This document shows positions 12,501 through 23,351 of a stretch of 64,000 bases of DNA, piece by piece; positions within the stretch are counted from its first letter, which is position 1; each line of letters begins with the position of its first letter. The stretch is taken from NCBI GenBank assembly GCA_030765065.1, contig CM060975.1, positions 106,846,094-106,910,093 on the forward strand. Direction: 5' to 3'. Both the position numbers and the translations under genes were made by a program. Origin of the DNA: Deroplatys truncata (taxonomy: Eukaryota; Arthropoda; Insecta; Mantodea; Mantidae). The notes beneath the pieces are model-generated. The model was not told where the DNA came from. It did no database searches and worked only from the letters and a program-made list of their open reading frames with translations.

Positions 12501-13192
12501 CCGACAGATGACGGTAGACTTATGTAGCTACTTCCTCGTAACGGGTTGTACTTGTTGATACGAAGTCGAACTCCTTCCACAGCAAGTAGGGCCAAGCTGC
12601 TATCCTTAAGCTGAGACTCCTCCATTTCAGTCACCAATTTCTTGAATTTCACTTCCATCGCTGACTCCAGATCAGTTTCCAGGAAAACAGCTTGATTCCG
12701 TGTTTTAAATGTTTTGTCACAGGTTTCTCCAATACTGTTAACAAATCGACACTCAACCAGCAGATTAATTTTAACACTCTTGTGAATACCAAGCTCTTTA
12801 TGCACAGCCTGGATTATCCGTTGTTTTGCCTCTTGCAGATACATATTCAGGTCCTTAGGTGACTCGCATCGTATAAAATACGATTTCAATCGTCCTTCGA
12901 ATGAAGTTTCGTATTCTTTCATATCACAGTCCTCCATTGTTGACAGTAACTGATGTTTAGTTGGCTCCAATCTTCTTTTCTTCTGAGGACTGCTTATTTC
13001 ACATATATCTTCGTGTCGCTGGCCCTTACAACCATCATTGAAGGTCAAGCTACAATGTTTACATTTGAAGAGCTTCTTGCAGCTCATCTCGTGTCTTCTC
13101 TTGTGATAACCTCGCAGGAACTTCTTCCCACATTTTCCGCATGCATATCCAGTAGCGCTTGGAATAATATCCTTATACGCTGAGTTATTCAT
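9539..13192 (-). pseudogene. Protein-primed family B DNA polymerase, left copy (two nonsense mutations)
   Basis: One reading frame of 1217 codons, interrupted by two stops and no frameshift. Domains by residue: paired C2H2/C2HC zinc fingers at 18-64 (CGKCGKKF, CKHCSLTF); exonuclease I YADFES 422-427; a CxxC...RDHDH...HNEC endonuclease VII/HNH-like motif 525-557; exonuclease II HNLS.YDSHF near 572; exonuclease III YLTSDVLLLADVFE 717-730; polymerase motif A YEDANNQYG 815-823; motif B NNAMFGK near 961-967; motif C MYMDTDSF 1056-1063. These mark the organellar/viral PolB (DNA_pol_B_2) family, which copies linear DNA from a protein primer. The stops lie near 10532 (a serine codon became TAA) and 9929 (a tyrosine codon became TAG). 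I chose the ATG at 13190-13192 because the right arm has a stop in the upstream extension. Catalytic residues look intact, but the gene as it stands is broken. Confidence 0.93.
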
Positions 13193-13560
13193 CTTTATTC
13201 TTGATGTAATAACGTATAAATCCTTCTTCAAGGGAAATGTAGACCTCTTCACCTTGATATCACTTATAAAGCTGATTATTCTTGGAGAGAACACAATGTT
13301 AACACCTCAAGGCTAATTAGCACAATGAAGTCCAATACCCTAGATCACCATATTTATAGAGGGAGCACGAACCTTTTAGATCAATCATAAACTCGCTCCA
13401 TAACTAGCTGTATATGCTTGCTCCACGCGTATTAACCTCACGCCCAGAGTCAGGATGCCTATGATGTCACACCCAGAGACAGGATGTCTGGCAGTATCAA
13501 ACACGTTTAAACTCGTCTCGTAACTACATGTATATGCTGTCACACCAACAAGAGAAGTAT
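13193..13560 (-). promoter_or_regulatory. PolB promoter region, left arm
   Basis: Reading the minus strand toward the polymerase, TATAAATA (13351-13358) lies about 160 bp before the ATG. Upstream are two imperfect copies of a module containing CCCAGAGTCAGGATG or CCCAGAGACAGGATG (about 13441-13490), and a twice-used motif of the form AACTAGCTGTATATGC or AACTACATGTATATGC. The same arrangement is mirrored in the right arm. Promoter role is inferred from position and the TATA motif. Confidence 0.6.
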
Positions 13561-13839
13561 TCCCACACGCTCATTCAGTCAGAGGTTCCATTCAAAGCCT
13601 ACCACCCCCCATTACACCAAAGCTAATACAATCTCTATTATCAAAATACTTAAAAGTAAAGGCTTAAAAGGTAACGTAGAAGATTTTCCTCCTTATTTAC
13701 TTAAATGTGTGTATATACTACATTATTTCATGTTTTCATCCCCTTTTCAATTCTTCCTTTCCATCTTCTTCCAGAAAGACCATTACATTTCACTACAATC
13801 ACGAGAAAAGCAATTTTTCCAGTGTTTCACAGATTCTAA

Positions 13840-14975
13840 GCTTCTAGAATCGAACCCGGTAATAGTTTTAATAAATGTATTTTTAGTAATTTAGCTCCCT
13901 CACATCAGCATCTACCATTTAATCTTTACTCGAACCTGATAGGATTCATAGGCTTGAAGATATATGAAATCACCCCTTCGGGATTCGATCTGAGTACTTT
14001 AAAGTACTTTTTGTCATGATAACGATATTTAGGAACTAGGTACTCTGTTTACGGTTTACTTGACGTGTCTATATAAATTAGATTACGAGTTATTAAATTA
14101 GCAAGTAAATTTCATTAAATCGGTATTCGAACCCAGAACACCAGGAACAAAATAATTTATAATATTAGCTTGACATGTTAAACAAAGCTGTGTGCAGTTA
14201 CGCTATCAAGCCAAGTGATATATTCTAGTGTACGGAGGAAAATTAAGGAACTCATTAAAAGATGGGGAATCGAACCAAGCACAACTGATTGACAATTGTA
14301 TACAACATTAATTACCTATTATAATAGCTATCAAACATGCTTTGGCCTACTCCTCTACCTCATTTAGTTCCAGAGATAATGAATATTTAAAATTAAGAAT
14401 CGAACTCAGGAGACCAGATCCCCAAGTATAGATTCAGAAGAAACTACCTATTGATCTAAATGTAATAAAGTTTATTTGACGTCTCTATCTTAAGTAGTTT
14501 AGGAGTTATTAAATTTATAATTGAATTACATTTTATCGGTATTCGAACCCAGAACACCAGAAACAAAATTATTTATAAACTTAGTTTGCTATGTTAAAGA
14601 GAGTTGTATACAGTTACGCAATCAATCTAAGTGATATATTCTAGTATACAGAGAAAAATTAAGGAAATCATTTAAAAATCGGGATTCGAACTAGGGACAA
14701 ATGTTTGAAAATTATATACAGTATTAATTACGCATTATAACAGCTATCAAACATGCTTTGGTACATCCCTCTACCTTTCTTAGTTTCCGAGATAATGGCG
14801 ATTTAAAAATTAAAGATCGAACCCAGGACACCAGGTACCCAAATATACATTCAGAAGAAACTACCTAATGATATAAATGTAATACAGTTTATTTGGCGTC
14901 TTTATCTTAATTAGTCTCTGAGTTATTAGAAGTTGAATTTGTAATTACTCGTGGGATTCGAACCCAGGCATCCCG
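13840..14975 (-). repeat. B-box-like (tRNA-like) array, left arm
   Basis: Nine occurrences of a motif resembling the tRNA TpsiC arm / RNA polymerase III B box (complement of GGTTCGANTCC) lie near 13851, 13986, 14124, 14269, 14399, 14540, 14686, 14816 and 14955. Spacing is 130-146 bp and units two to seven form a three-unit higher-order repeat of about 417 bp. Clear tRNA cloverleafs are not evident; only the B-box half is well kept. Function unknown. Confidence 0.7.
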
Positions 14976-15090
14976 GTCAACTCGGGTTAATATCCCAAGG
15001 ACGCGGCGCATTCCAAGGAATTGATTAGTTTTTATCCCATTGTTCTATCTTTTTTCATTCAGGAGATATAAGCAATTAATCAGTAGGGGG

Positions 15091-15178
15091 AGAATAAGAG
15101 AGCTGGCCCACTTAATATGCATGGAATGCAATTAATATGCTAATAACCCCACCCTACTAATTAGCCCCCCTCTCATTT
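15091..15178. other. Palindrome centre (spacer between arms)
   Basis: The arms match up to CAGTAGGGGG (ending 15090) and its complement (starting 15179). The 88-bp spacer is asymmetric and contains two direct copies of TTAATATGC around GGAATGCA (about 15112-15140), a possible small hairpin. This is the turnaround point expected if the element is an inverted dimer. Confidence 0.75.
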
Positions 15179-15289
15179 CCCCCTACTGATTAATTGCTTA
15201 TATCTCCTGAATGAAAAGAGATAGAACAATGGGATAAAATCTAATCAATTATTTGGAATGCGCCGCGTCCTTGAGATATTAATCCGAGT

Positions 15290-16430
15290 TGTCCGGGATG
15301 CCAGGGTTCGAATCCCACGAGTAATTACAAATTCAACTTCTAATAACTCATAGACTAATTAAGATAAAGACGCCAAATAAATTGTATTACATTTATATCA
15401 TTAGGTAGTTTCTTCTGAATGTATACTTGGGTACCTGGTTTCCTGGGTTCGATCTTTAATTTTTAAATCGCCATTATCTCAGAAACTAAGAAAGGTAGAG
15501 GGATGTACCAAAGCATGTTTGATAGCTGTTATAATGTGCAATTAATACTGTATATAATTTTCAAACAGTTGTCCCTAGTTCGAATCCCGATTTTTAAATG
15601 ATTTCCTTAATTTTTCTCTGTATACTAGAATATATCACTTAGATTGATTGCGTAACTGTATACAACTCTTTTTAACATAGCAAACTAAGTTTATAAATAA
15701 TTTTGTTTCTGGTGTTCTGGGTTCGAATACCGATAAAATGTAATTTAATTATAAATTTAATAACTCCTAAACTACTTAAGATAGAGACGTCAAATAAACT
15801 TTATTACATTTATATCAACAGGTAGTTTCTTGCGGATCTATATTTGGGGATCTGGTGTCCTGAGTTCGATTCTTAATTTTAAATATTCATTATCTCTGGA
15901 ACTAAATGAGGTAGAGGAGTAGGCCAAAGCATGTTTGATAGCTATTATAATAGGTAATTAATGTTGTATATAATTGTCAATCAGTTGTGCTTGGTTCGAT
16001 TCCCCATCTTTTAATGAGTTCCTTAATTTTCCTCCGTACACTAGAATATATCACTTGGCTTGATAGCGTAACTGCACACAGCTTTGTTTAACATGTCAAG
16101 CTAATATTATAAATTATTTTGTTCCTGGTGTTCTGGGTTCGAATACCGATTTAATGAAATTTACTTGCAAATTTAATAACTCGTAATCTAATTTATATAG
16201 ACACGTCAAGTAAACCGTAAACAGAGTGCCTAGTTCCTAAATATCGTTATCATGACAAAAAGTACTTTAAAGTACTCAGATCGAATCCCGAAGGGGTGAT
16301 TTCATATATCTTCAAGCCTATGAATCCTATCAGGTTCGAGTAAAGATTAAATGGTAGATGCTGATGTGAGGGAGCTAAATTACTAAAAATACATTTATTA
16401 AAACTATTACCGGGTTCGATTCTAGAAGCT
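15290..16430 (+). repeat. B-box-like (tRNA-like) array, right arm
   Basis: Mirror of the left array, here readable on the plus strand. B-box-like motifs (GGGTTCGAATCCC, GGGTTCGATC, AGTTCGAATCCC, GGGTTCGAATACC and others) occur near 15304, 15444, 15577, 15718, 15863, 15992, 16136, 16279 and 16412. Units at 15444/15577/15718 recur at 15863/15992/16136 with offsets of 419, 415 and 418 bp, showing the three-unit period. Whether they bind TFIIIC or are transcribed is unknown. Confidence 0.7.
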
Positions 16431-16739
16431 TAGAATCTGTGAAACTCTGGAAAAATTGCTTTTCTCGTGATTGTAGTGAAATGTAATGGTCTTTCTGGAA
16501 GAAGATGGAAAGGAAGAATTGAAAAGGGGATGAAAACATGAAATAATGTAGTATATACACACATGTAAGTAAATAAGGAGGAAAATCTTCTACGTTACCT
16601 TTTAAGCCTTTACTTTTAAGTATTTTGATAATAGAGATTGTACTAGCTTTGGTGAAATGGGGGGGGGTGGTAGGCTTTGAATGGAACCTCTGACTGAATG
16701 AGCGTGTGGGAATACTTCTCTTGTTGGTGTGAAAGAATA

Positions 16740-17079
16740 TACATGTAGTTACGAGACGAGTTTAAACGTGTTTGATACTGCCAGACATCCTGTCTCTGGG
16801 TGTGACATCATAGGCATCCTGACTCTGGGCGTGAGGTTAATACGCGTGGAGCAAGCATATACAGCTAGTTATGGAGCGAGTTTATGATTGATCTAAAAGG
16901 TTCGTGCTCCCTCTATAAATATGGTGATCTAGGGTATTGGACTTCATTGTGCAAATTAGCCTTGAGGTGTTAACATTGTGTTCTCTCCAAGAATAATCAG
17001 CTTTATAAGTGATATCAAGGTGAAGAGGTCTACATTTCCCTTGAAGAAGGATTAATACGTTATTACATCAAGAATAAAG
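16740..17079 (+). promoter_or_regulatory. PolB promoter region, right arm
   Basis: TATAAATA at 16914-16921 is followed 32 bases later by an initiator-like TTCATTG (A at 16946), giving a 5' untranslated region of about 135 bases before the ATG at 17080. Upstream lie the duplicated CCCAGAG(A/T)CAGGATG-type modules in inverted notation (about 16788-16832). A stop codon lies in the reading frame between promoter and ATG, which supports 17080 as the start. Confidence 0.65.
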
Positions 17080-20000
17080 ATGAATAACTCAGCGTATAAG
17101 GATATTATTCCAAGCGCTACTGGATATGCATGCGGAAAATGTGGGAAGAAGTTCCTCCGAGGTTATCACAAGAGAAGACACGAGATGAGCTGCAAGAAGC
17201 TCTTCAAATGTAAACATTGTAGCTTGACCTTCAATGATGGTTGTAAGGGCCAGCGACACGAAGATATATGTGAAATAAGCAGTCCTCAGAAGAAAAGAAG
17301 ATTGGAGCCAACTAAACATCAGTTACTGTCAACAATGGAGGACTGTGATATGAAAGAATACGAAACTTCATTCGAAGGACGATTGAAATCGTATTTATAC
17401 GATGCGAGTCACCTAAGGACCTGAATATGTATCTGCAAGAGGCAAAACAACGGATAATCCAGGCTGTGCATAAAGAGCTTGGTATTCACAAGAGTGTTAA
17501 AATTAATCTACTGGTTGAGTGTCGATTTGTTAACAGTATTGGATAAACCTGTGACAAAACATTTAAAACACGGAATCAAGCTGTTTTCCTGGAAACTGAT
17601 CTGGAGTCAGCGATGGAAGTGAAATTCAAGAAATTGGTGACTGAAATGGAGGAGTCTCAGCTTATGGGTAGCAGCTGGGCCCTACTTGCTGTGGAAGGAG
17701 TTCGACTTCGTATCAACAAGTACAACCCGTTACGAGGAAGTAGCTACATACCTCTACCGTCATCTGTCGGAGCTAAAGAAGCGTGTATAAACATTCAGAA
17801 CTTTATCGACGAGAAATGTTTCATGTACTCTATACTGGCCAAATTCGTCAGCACCAAGCCTCAACGCGTCAGCAAATACAAGCAACTTCAAGATAAGTAC
17901 GACTTCAGCAGTGTTTCCTATCCTACTCCACTTTCTCAAATACCTAAATTTGAGAAGCTTAACAAGATATCTATTAACGTTTTCGGTCTAGATGAGAAGC
18001 ATGAGGTGTATCCAATAAAGGTTGCTGATATTGAACTACCTGAACAACGTGACCTGCTACTATTGAGTGACAGTTGTGGAAAACATCACTACGTATATAT
18101 CAAGAATTTTGAGAAGCTCGTTCGACGTCAAAAAACTAAGCATGATGGAGTGATATATACCTGTAAGCGGTGCTTTACACACTTTGACAATCGATATGGA
18201 CAAAGTGGACAGGAAAAACTACAAGAACATGCAACCATCTGTAATCAACATGGTGTTGCAAGGGTAGTTATGCCTACCAAGGAGAAAGCAATTGTATAGT
18301 TTAAAAATGTTGAGAGGATGCTGAAAGTACCTTATGTCATTTATGCGGATTTTGAGAGTATTCTCACTCCATGCCATACATGTACACCCAATCCGGAAAT
18401 TTCCTATACAACCCCTTATCAAGAGCACACACCAATGAGCTTCTGTGTTTACGTTAAACCATCAACCAACGTTGAACATCTCGAAACTGGTCTTCCTAAG
18501 CAACCCTATGTGTATCGTGGTGCTGATGCTGCTCAGAAGTTTATGCTGTACCTGACATCTCTTGCAAAAATGATTGATGACATATACAAATCTGCTAAGC
18601 CTCTGAAACTTACAGATCAACAGCAGATGGATTTTGAGTCTTCTTCAGCATGCTACTTGTGTGGAAAACCCTTTACAGAAGAGAACTATAAAGTACGCGA
18701 CCATGATCACATCAGCGGTGAATATCGTGGAAGTCTTCATAATGAATGTAATTTAGCCTGTAAAACACCTAAATATATACCAGTCTTCATGCATAACCTT
18801 AGCGGATATGACTCTCATTTCATTGTTAAGGAGCTGGGTTGTACAAGTGAACGTGTGGAGGTAATTCCTAACTCTGAAGAAAGCTATATCTCATTCACCA
18901 AGTATGTAGGAGATATAAAGCTTCGATTTGTGGATAGCTTCCGATTCCTCAGTACAAGCTTGGATAAGTTGGTAAAAAATCTAACCTCGTATCCTGAAAC
19001 GCTAAAGTACTTTGGAGAAGACAAATTGAAGTTGATGACCCGTAAGGGTGTATTTCCCTATGATTTTGTTACGTCATGGGATGTCCTGAACGAGACCTGC
19101 TTGCCTCCTAAGGACTACTTCTACAATAGATTAAATGAAGAAGAAATTACTGATACTGACTACGATCATGCTAGAAATGTATGGGAGCTGTTTAATGTGA
19201 GAAACCTGGGAGAGTACAGCGATCTCTACTTAACTTCGGATGTACTTCTCCTAGCTGATGTCTTTGAGACGTTCAGAGAGCAAACCCTTAAAACACACAA
19301 AGTTGATCCTGCCCATTATTTTACCTCTCCAGGTCTTACATGGGACGCCATGTTACTGTATACTGGAATTAAGCTGGAACTGTTACAAGATTATGATCAA
19401 CTACTTATGGTGGAATCAGGTATAAGAGGAGGTTTATGCCAAGTTTCCCATCGGTATGCTGAGGCTAATAACACTTATATGGATAAGTTTGATCCGTCGA
19501 GACCAACCCAATTTATCACATACGAGGACGCTAATAACCAATATGGGCGGGCAATGTGTCACGCCCTTCCTTTTGGTGGATTTCAGTGGGTGTCACCTGA
19601 AGAAATCAACTTAGAAACACTACAACAAGATGATCCTCATGGGTACATATTAGAAGTCGACATCGAGTATCCTACTGAACTTCACGATCTACACAACGAT
19701 CTACCGTTCCTGCCAGAGTGTATGAAACCATTGGAATCATCTACAAAGAAACTGATACCTCATCTTGGACCTCGAAAGAAGTATGTAGTGCATTACATGG
19801 CTTTGAAGCAAGCTCTTAGTCATGGACTACGACTAACAAAAATCCATCGTGTGCTAAAATTCCGACAGTCTCGGTGGTTGAAACCTTATGTGGAATTTAA
19901 CAACAGGCTACGACAACAAGCTGCAAATGATTTCGAGAAGGATCTCTACAAGCTCTTTAACAACGCCATGTTTGGAAAAACTATGGAGAACCTGCGTAGC

Positions 20001-20732
20001 CGTGTGGATATACGACTGGTGACAAATGAAAAAACTCTAGAGAAGCTGATCGCCAAGCCTACGTTTATCGACAGGACGATATATGCTGCTAATCTAGCTG
20101 CTGTACATATAGCCTCTCGTCAGATTGTGTTCAACAAGCCTATATACATTGGTATGAGTGTGTTGGACATCTCTAAGACATTAATGTATAACTATCATTA
20201 CGACGTGTTGTTGCCTTATTATGGAGCTGAAAACCTGAAGCTTATGTATATGGACACTGATTCGTTCATTCATCGTGTTACAACTGAAGATGTGTACCAG
20301 GACAAGCTACGTTTTCTTGAGCATCTCGATAAGGCTGATTACCCTGTCAATCATATATGCCACTCTACTCAGAACAAGAAGGTATTGGGAAAATTTAAAG
20401 ATGAGGCTAATAGCAAAATCATCCTACGCTTTGTTGGACTACGTCCTAAGATGTATGCCTTAGATATTCAAGTCTCAATGATAAAAAAGATTAAAGGTAT
20501 AAAACGTAGCGCTATTAAGCAGTACATTTCGTTTGACAGCTATACTGATTGCCTTAAAACCTGTGAAATCATCAGAACGCCCATGAATCTAATCCTATCG
20601 CGAAAGCATGCTATTACCACAGTGCAAGTGAATAAAATTGCATTGAATCCCTTTGATGATAAAAGAATTATTGCTGAGGACGGTATAACTACCTATGCGT
20701 ATGGACATTACAGTATTACAAATAGTGCTTAA
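17080..20732 (+). pseudogene. Protein-primed family B DNA polymerase, right copy (frameshift plus two stops)
   Basis: Same gene as the left copy, 3653 bp against 3654 bp. Lesions differ from those of the left copy. One T is lost near 17393 (frameshift after the KSYL segment), a glutamate codon became TAA near 17544, and a glutamine codon became TAG at 18297. From 18318 to 20732 the frame is open for 804 codons and holds the exonuclease motifs, the endonuclease VII/HNH-like cysteine/histidine cluster, and polymerase motifs A, B and C (MYMDTDSF near 20247). Roughly 15-20 amino-acid differences from the left copy are visible, one in motif A (W to R next to NNQYG). It points outward, away from the palindrome centre. 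A poly(A) signal AATAAA at 20936-20941 follows. Decay looks neutral. Confidence 0.93.
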
Positions 20733-21300
20733 GAGAATGTAAGTCGAAGATGGAGATTTTCTCGTGAGTCTACAATGTTAAAAATGAAGTTTATCCGTGT
20801 ACTGATATGCAACTAGCAGACGCCTGATGAAGAAAGAAGAAGATGGAAGGGAAGGTGGTAACCCTGCCATTAGGAGCAATCCTAGTGCTAGTCTCAAGCC
20901 TAGATAAAAGCGGAGAGACATCTACAACAAACTTAAATAAATGTATGTTGACGCAAAGCTTTTCAATTTGTGAATCAATATGTCGTTTATCCCTCTCCGC
21001 ATCGTACAATAAGTTTGTAAGGTTTAGAAAAAAGTATATAAATTGTTGTAACGTTGGATAAGAAATGTTTATGATCTAATTACTCTCTATATTACCATGA
21101 GTACCTGTGATACTAGCTGAGTGACTTTAAACACCTATGTTACTTGAATTATCCTAAATACCTACGATACTCTCTGAATTACCTGTAACATCATACGGAA
21201 CTATGCTATATCCGCTTCCCGGAACCTGTCCTACCCTGTGATACTAACTGAATTACTTACCTGTTAGTGTGAGTGGGTTAGCTTTTCCCGTGAGAGGACC
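20733..21300. other. Region between PolB 3' end and minisatellite, right arm
   Basis: Mirror of 8976-9538: polymerase 3' untranslated region with AATAAA at 20936-20941, then short repeats with TAATACC/TGATACT-like blocks. The 72-codon open frame at 20843-21061 matches the left-arm one but is not supported as a gene. Confidence 0.5.
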
Positions 21301-21312
21301 GCCTTTTCCCTG

Positions 21313-22110
21313 CCGTTTTCCCTTTGCTGGTCACCTTTATCCCTTTACTGGTCACGTTTTTCCCTTTGCTGGTCACGTTTTTCCCTTTGCTGGTCACCTT
21401 TTCCCCTTTGCTGGTCACCTTTTTCCCTTTGCTGGTAACGTTTTTCCCTTTGCTGGTCACCTTTTTCCCTTTGCTGGTCACCTTTTTCCCTTTGCTGGTC
21501 ACCTTTTTCCCTTTGCTGGTCACCTTTTTCCCTTTGCTGGTCACCTTTTTCCCTTTGCTGGTCACCTTTTTCCCTTTGCTGGTCACCTTTTTCCCTTTCC
21601 TGGTCACCTTTTTCCCTTTCCTGGTCACCTTTTTCCCTTTCCTGGTCACCTTTTTCCCTTTGCTCGTCACCTTTTTCCCTTTGCTCGTCACCTTTTTCGC
21701 TTTGCTGGTCACCTTTTTCCCTTTGCTGGTCACCTTTTTCCCTTTGCTGGTCACCTTTTCCCTTTGCTGGTCACCTTTTTCCCTTTCCTGGTCACCTTTT
21801 TCCCTTTGCTGGTCACGTTTTTCCCTTTGCTGGTCACCTTTTTCCCTTTGCTGGTCACCTTTGTCCCTTTGCTGGTCACCTTTTTCCCTTTGCTGGTCAC
21901 TTTTTTCCCTTTGCTGGTCACCTTTTTCCCTTTGCTGGTCACCTTTTTCCCTTTGCTGGTCACCTTTTTCCCTTTGCTGGTCACCTTTTTCCATTTGCTG
22001 GTCACCTTTTTCCCTTTGCTGGTCACATTTTTCCCTTTGCTGGTCACATTTTTCCCTTTGCAGGTCACCTTTTTCCCTTTCCTGGTCACCTTTTTCCCCT
22101 GAGCGAGTCA
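21313..22110. repeat. 21-bp minisatellite, right arm (~38 units)
   Basis: Inverted counterpart of the left array, unit CCTTTTTCCCTTTGCTGGTC plus A on this strand. It has several units with CCTGGTC or CTCGTC variants and one short unit near 21754 that shifts frame. Unit number differs from the left arm by about six, which accounts for most of the length difference between the arms. The encoded repeat peptides are artefacts of the 21-bp period. Confidence 0.95.
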
Positions 22111-22139
22111 CCTTTTCCCTGAATAGGTTACGTGATGAG

Positions 22140-23351
22140 CATGTCTAGAATTAGCGCTCTAACATTGACATGAAACATATTTCCATGAAGTTCTCGCCTA
22201 AAGTCGCTTTCAAGGACTAGCATCTCCTCTTCCCTATATCTCCTGTATATAAGTCCATATTCCTACTGCTTCACTATCTGTCTAGCCTACCGACTCTCCT
22301 CGTTTCCCTATACCTCTCATATAAACCATACTCTACTCCTCTACCTCTGTCTAGCCTAACACCCCTCCTCGTATCCCCTACCTCTCATAAGCGCATTCCC
22401 CTCCTGCCCCCCGTCTATCTCTCCTTGGGTTCCTATCTAGCATATATAAAACACATTCTACCTTTAGCACCTGCCTATCCTAGCATTGGATCTCTTCGTT
22501 TACTCATCTCTCCTTATAAACGGCTACTCAACCTCCTTAGCCTAATATCTCTCCTCCTGTTCCTATATCCCTCATACATATAAACGCATACTCTAAACCT
22601 CTGTCTAGTCTAGCGTCTCTCCCCGTATCCCTTGCCTCTCATAAAGCGCATTTCCCGCCTGCTCCTGGCTAGCTGAGTATCTCTCCTTGGGTTCCTATCT
22701 AACCTATAGAAAACACATTCTACCTTTAACAGCTGTCTATCCTAGCATAGGATCTCTCCGTTTTCTCGTCTCTCCTTATAAACGCATACTCAACCTCCTT
22801 AGCCTAATACCTCTCCTGGTTTTCCTATATCTCATATAAACCATACTCTACTTCTTGACCTCTGTCTAGCCTATCATCCCTACCCCCTGTTCCTTAACTG
22901 TCTCATATATAAAGATAAGCTCTACCCTTCAACTCTGTCTAGCCTAACACCTCTCCTCCTGTTCCCTACCTCTCTCATATAAAAGACATACTCTACCCTT
23001 CAACCTCTGTCTAGCCTAACACCCCTCCTCCTGTTCCCTACCGCTCTCATATAAAAGACATACTCTACCCTTCAACTCTGTCTAGTGTAATACCTCTCCT
23101 CGTTTTTCCTATACTTTTCATATAAACCATGCTCCTCAGCCTCTGTCTAGCCTAACAGCTCTCTACTATCTCTTCCATATAACGTATTTCCCTCCTTCAA
23201 CCCTGTCTAGCATAGTATTGGTCGTCGTATTCCCTATCTCTCCCATATAAACCCATTTTCCTCCTTGAACCGCCCCATCTAGCCTCGTTTTCCCTATCCT
23301 TTCCCATACATGCCCAAAAAAGTGGCCTCGGTCTGTCCTATATAACCTACT
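22140..23351. repeat. Subterminal 70-bp tandem repeats, right arm
   Basis: Inverted counterpart of the left subterminal block: units containing CTCTCATATAAA, CTACC and CTCTGTCTAGCCTAACACC at about 70-bp intervals up to the outer end ATAACCTACT (23351). The next six bases, CACGCT (23352-23357), are the candidate target duplication. Confidence 0.85.

Larger units (their letters stand above)
6797..23351. mobile_element. Giant palindromic PolB element (inverted dimer, Polinton-like ends)
   Basis: The left arm (6797-15090) and right arm (15179-23351) are reverse complements of each other at high identity over more than 8 kb, separated by 88 bp. The outer ends are AGTAGGTTAT and ATAACCTACT, flanked by CACGGT and CACGCT. 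Each arm carries, outside to inside, 70-bp repeats, a 21-bp minisatellite, one family B DNA polymerase gene pointing outward, its promoter, and a B-box-like array. Six-base target duplications and AG termini are typical of Polinton/Maverick elements, and protein-primed PolB is their replication enzyme. However, no integrase, protease, packaging ATPase or capsid gene is visible. The arms differ by about 121 bp, mainly through minisatellite copy number. I infer a head-to-head dimer of a PolB-only element. Its integration would need an integrase supplied in trans, or another mechanism. Confidence 0.85.

Noticed and set aside
13193..13294. N-terminal extension of the left PolB frame beyond the ATG
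   Set aside because: It begins at a GTG, and the right arm has a stop codon in the matching stretch, so it is more likely 5' untranslated sequence.
13709..13894. 61-codon frame mirrored in both palindrome arms (16375-16560)
   Set aside because: Present in both arms only because the arms are recent copies. It overlaps the first B-box-like unit and has no known similarity or separate promoter.
13840..16430. A cluster of functional tRNA genes or a CRISPR-like array
   Set aside because: Only B-box-like motifs are kept; acceptor stems and anticodon arms are not evident. Units are diverged repeats without uniform short repeats and unique spacers.
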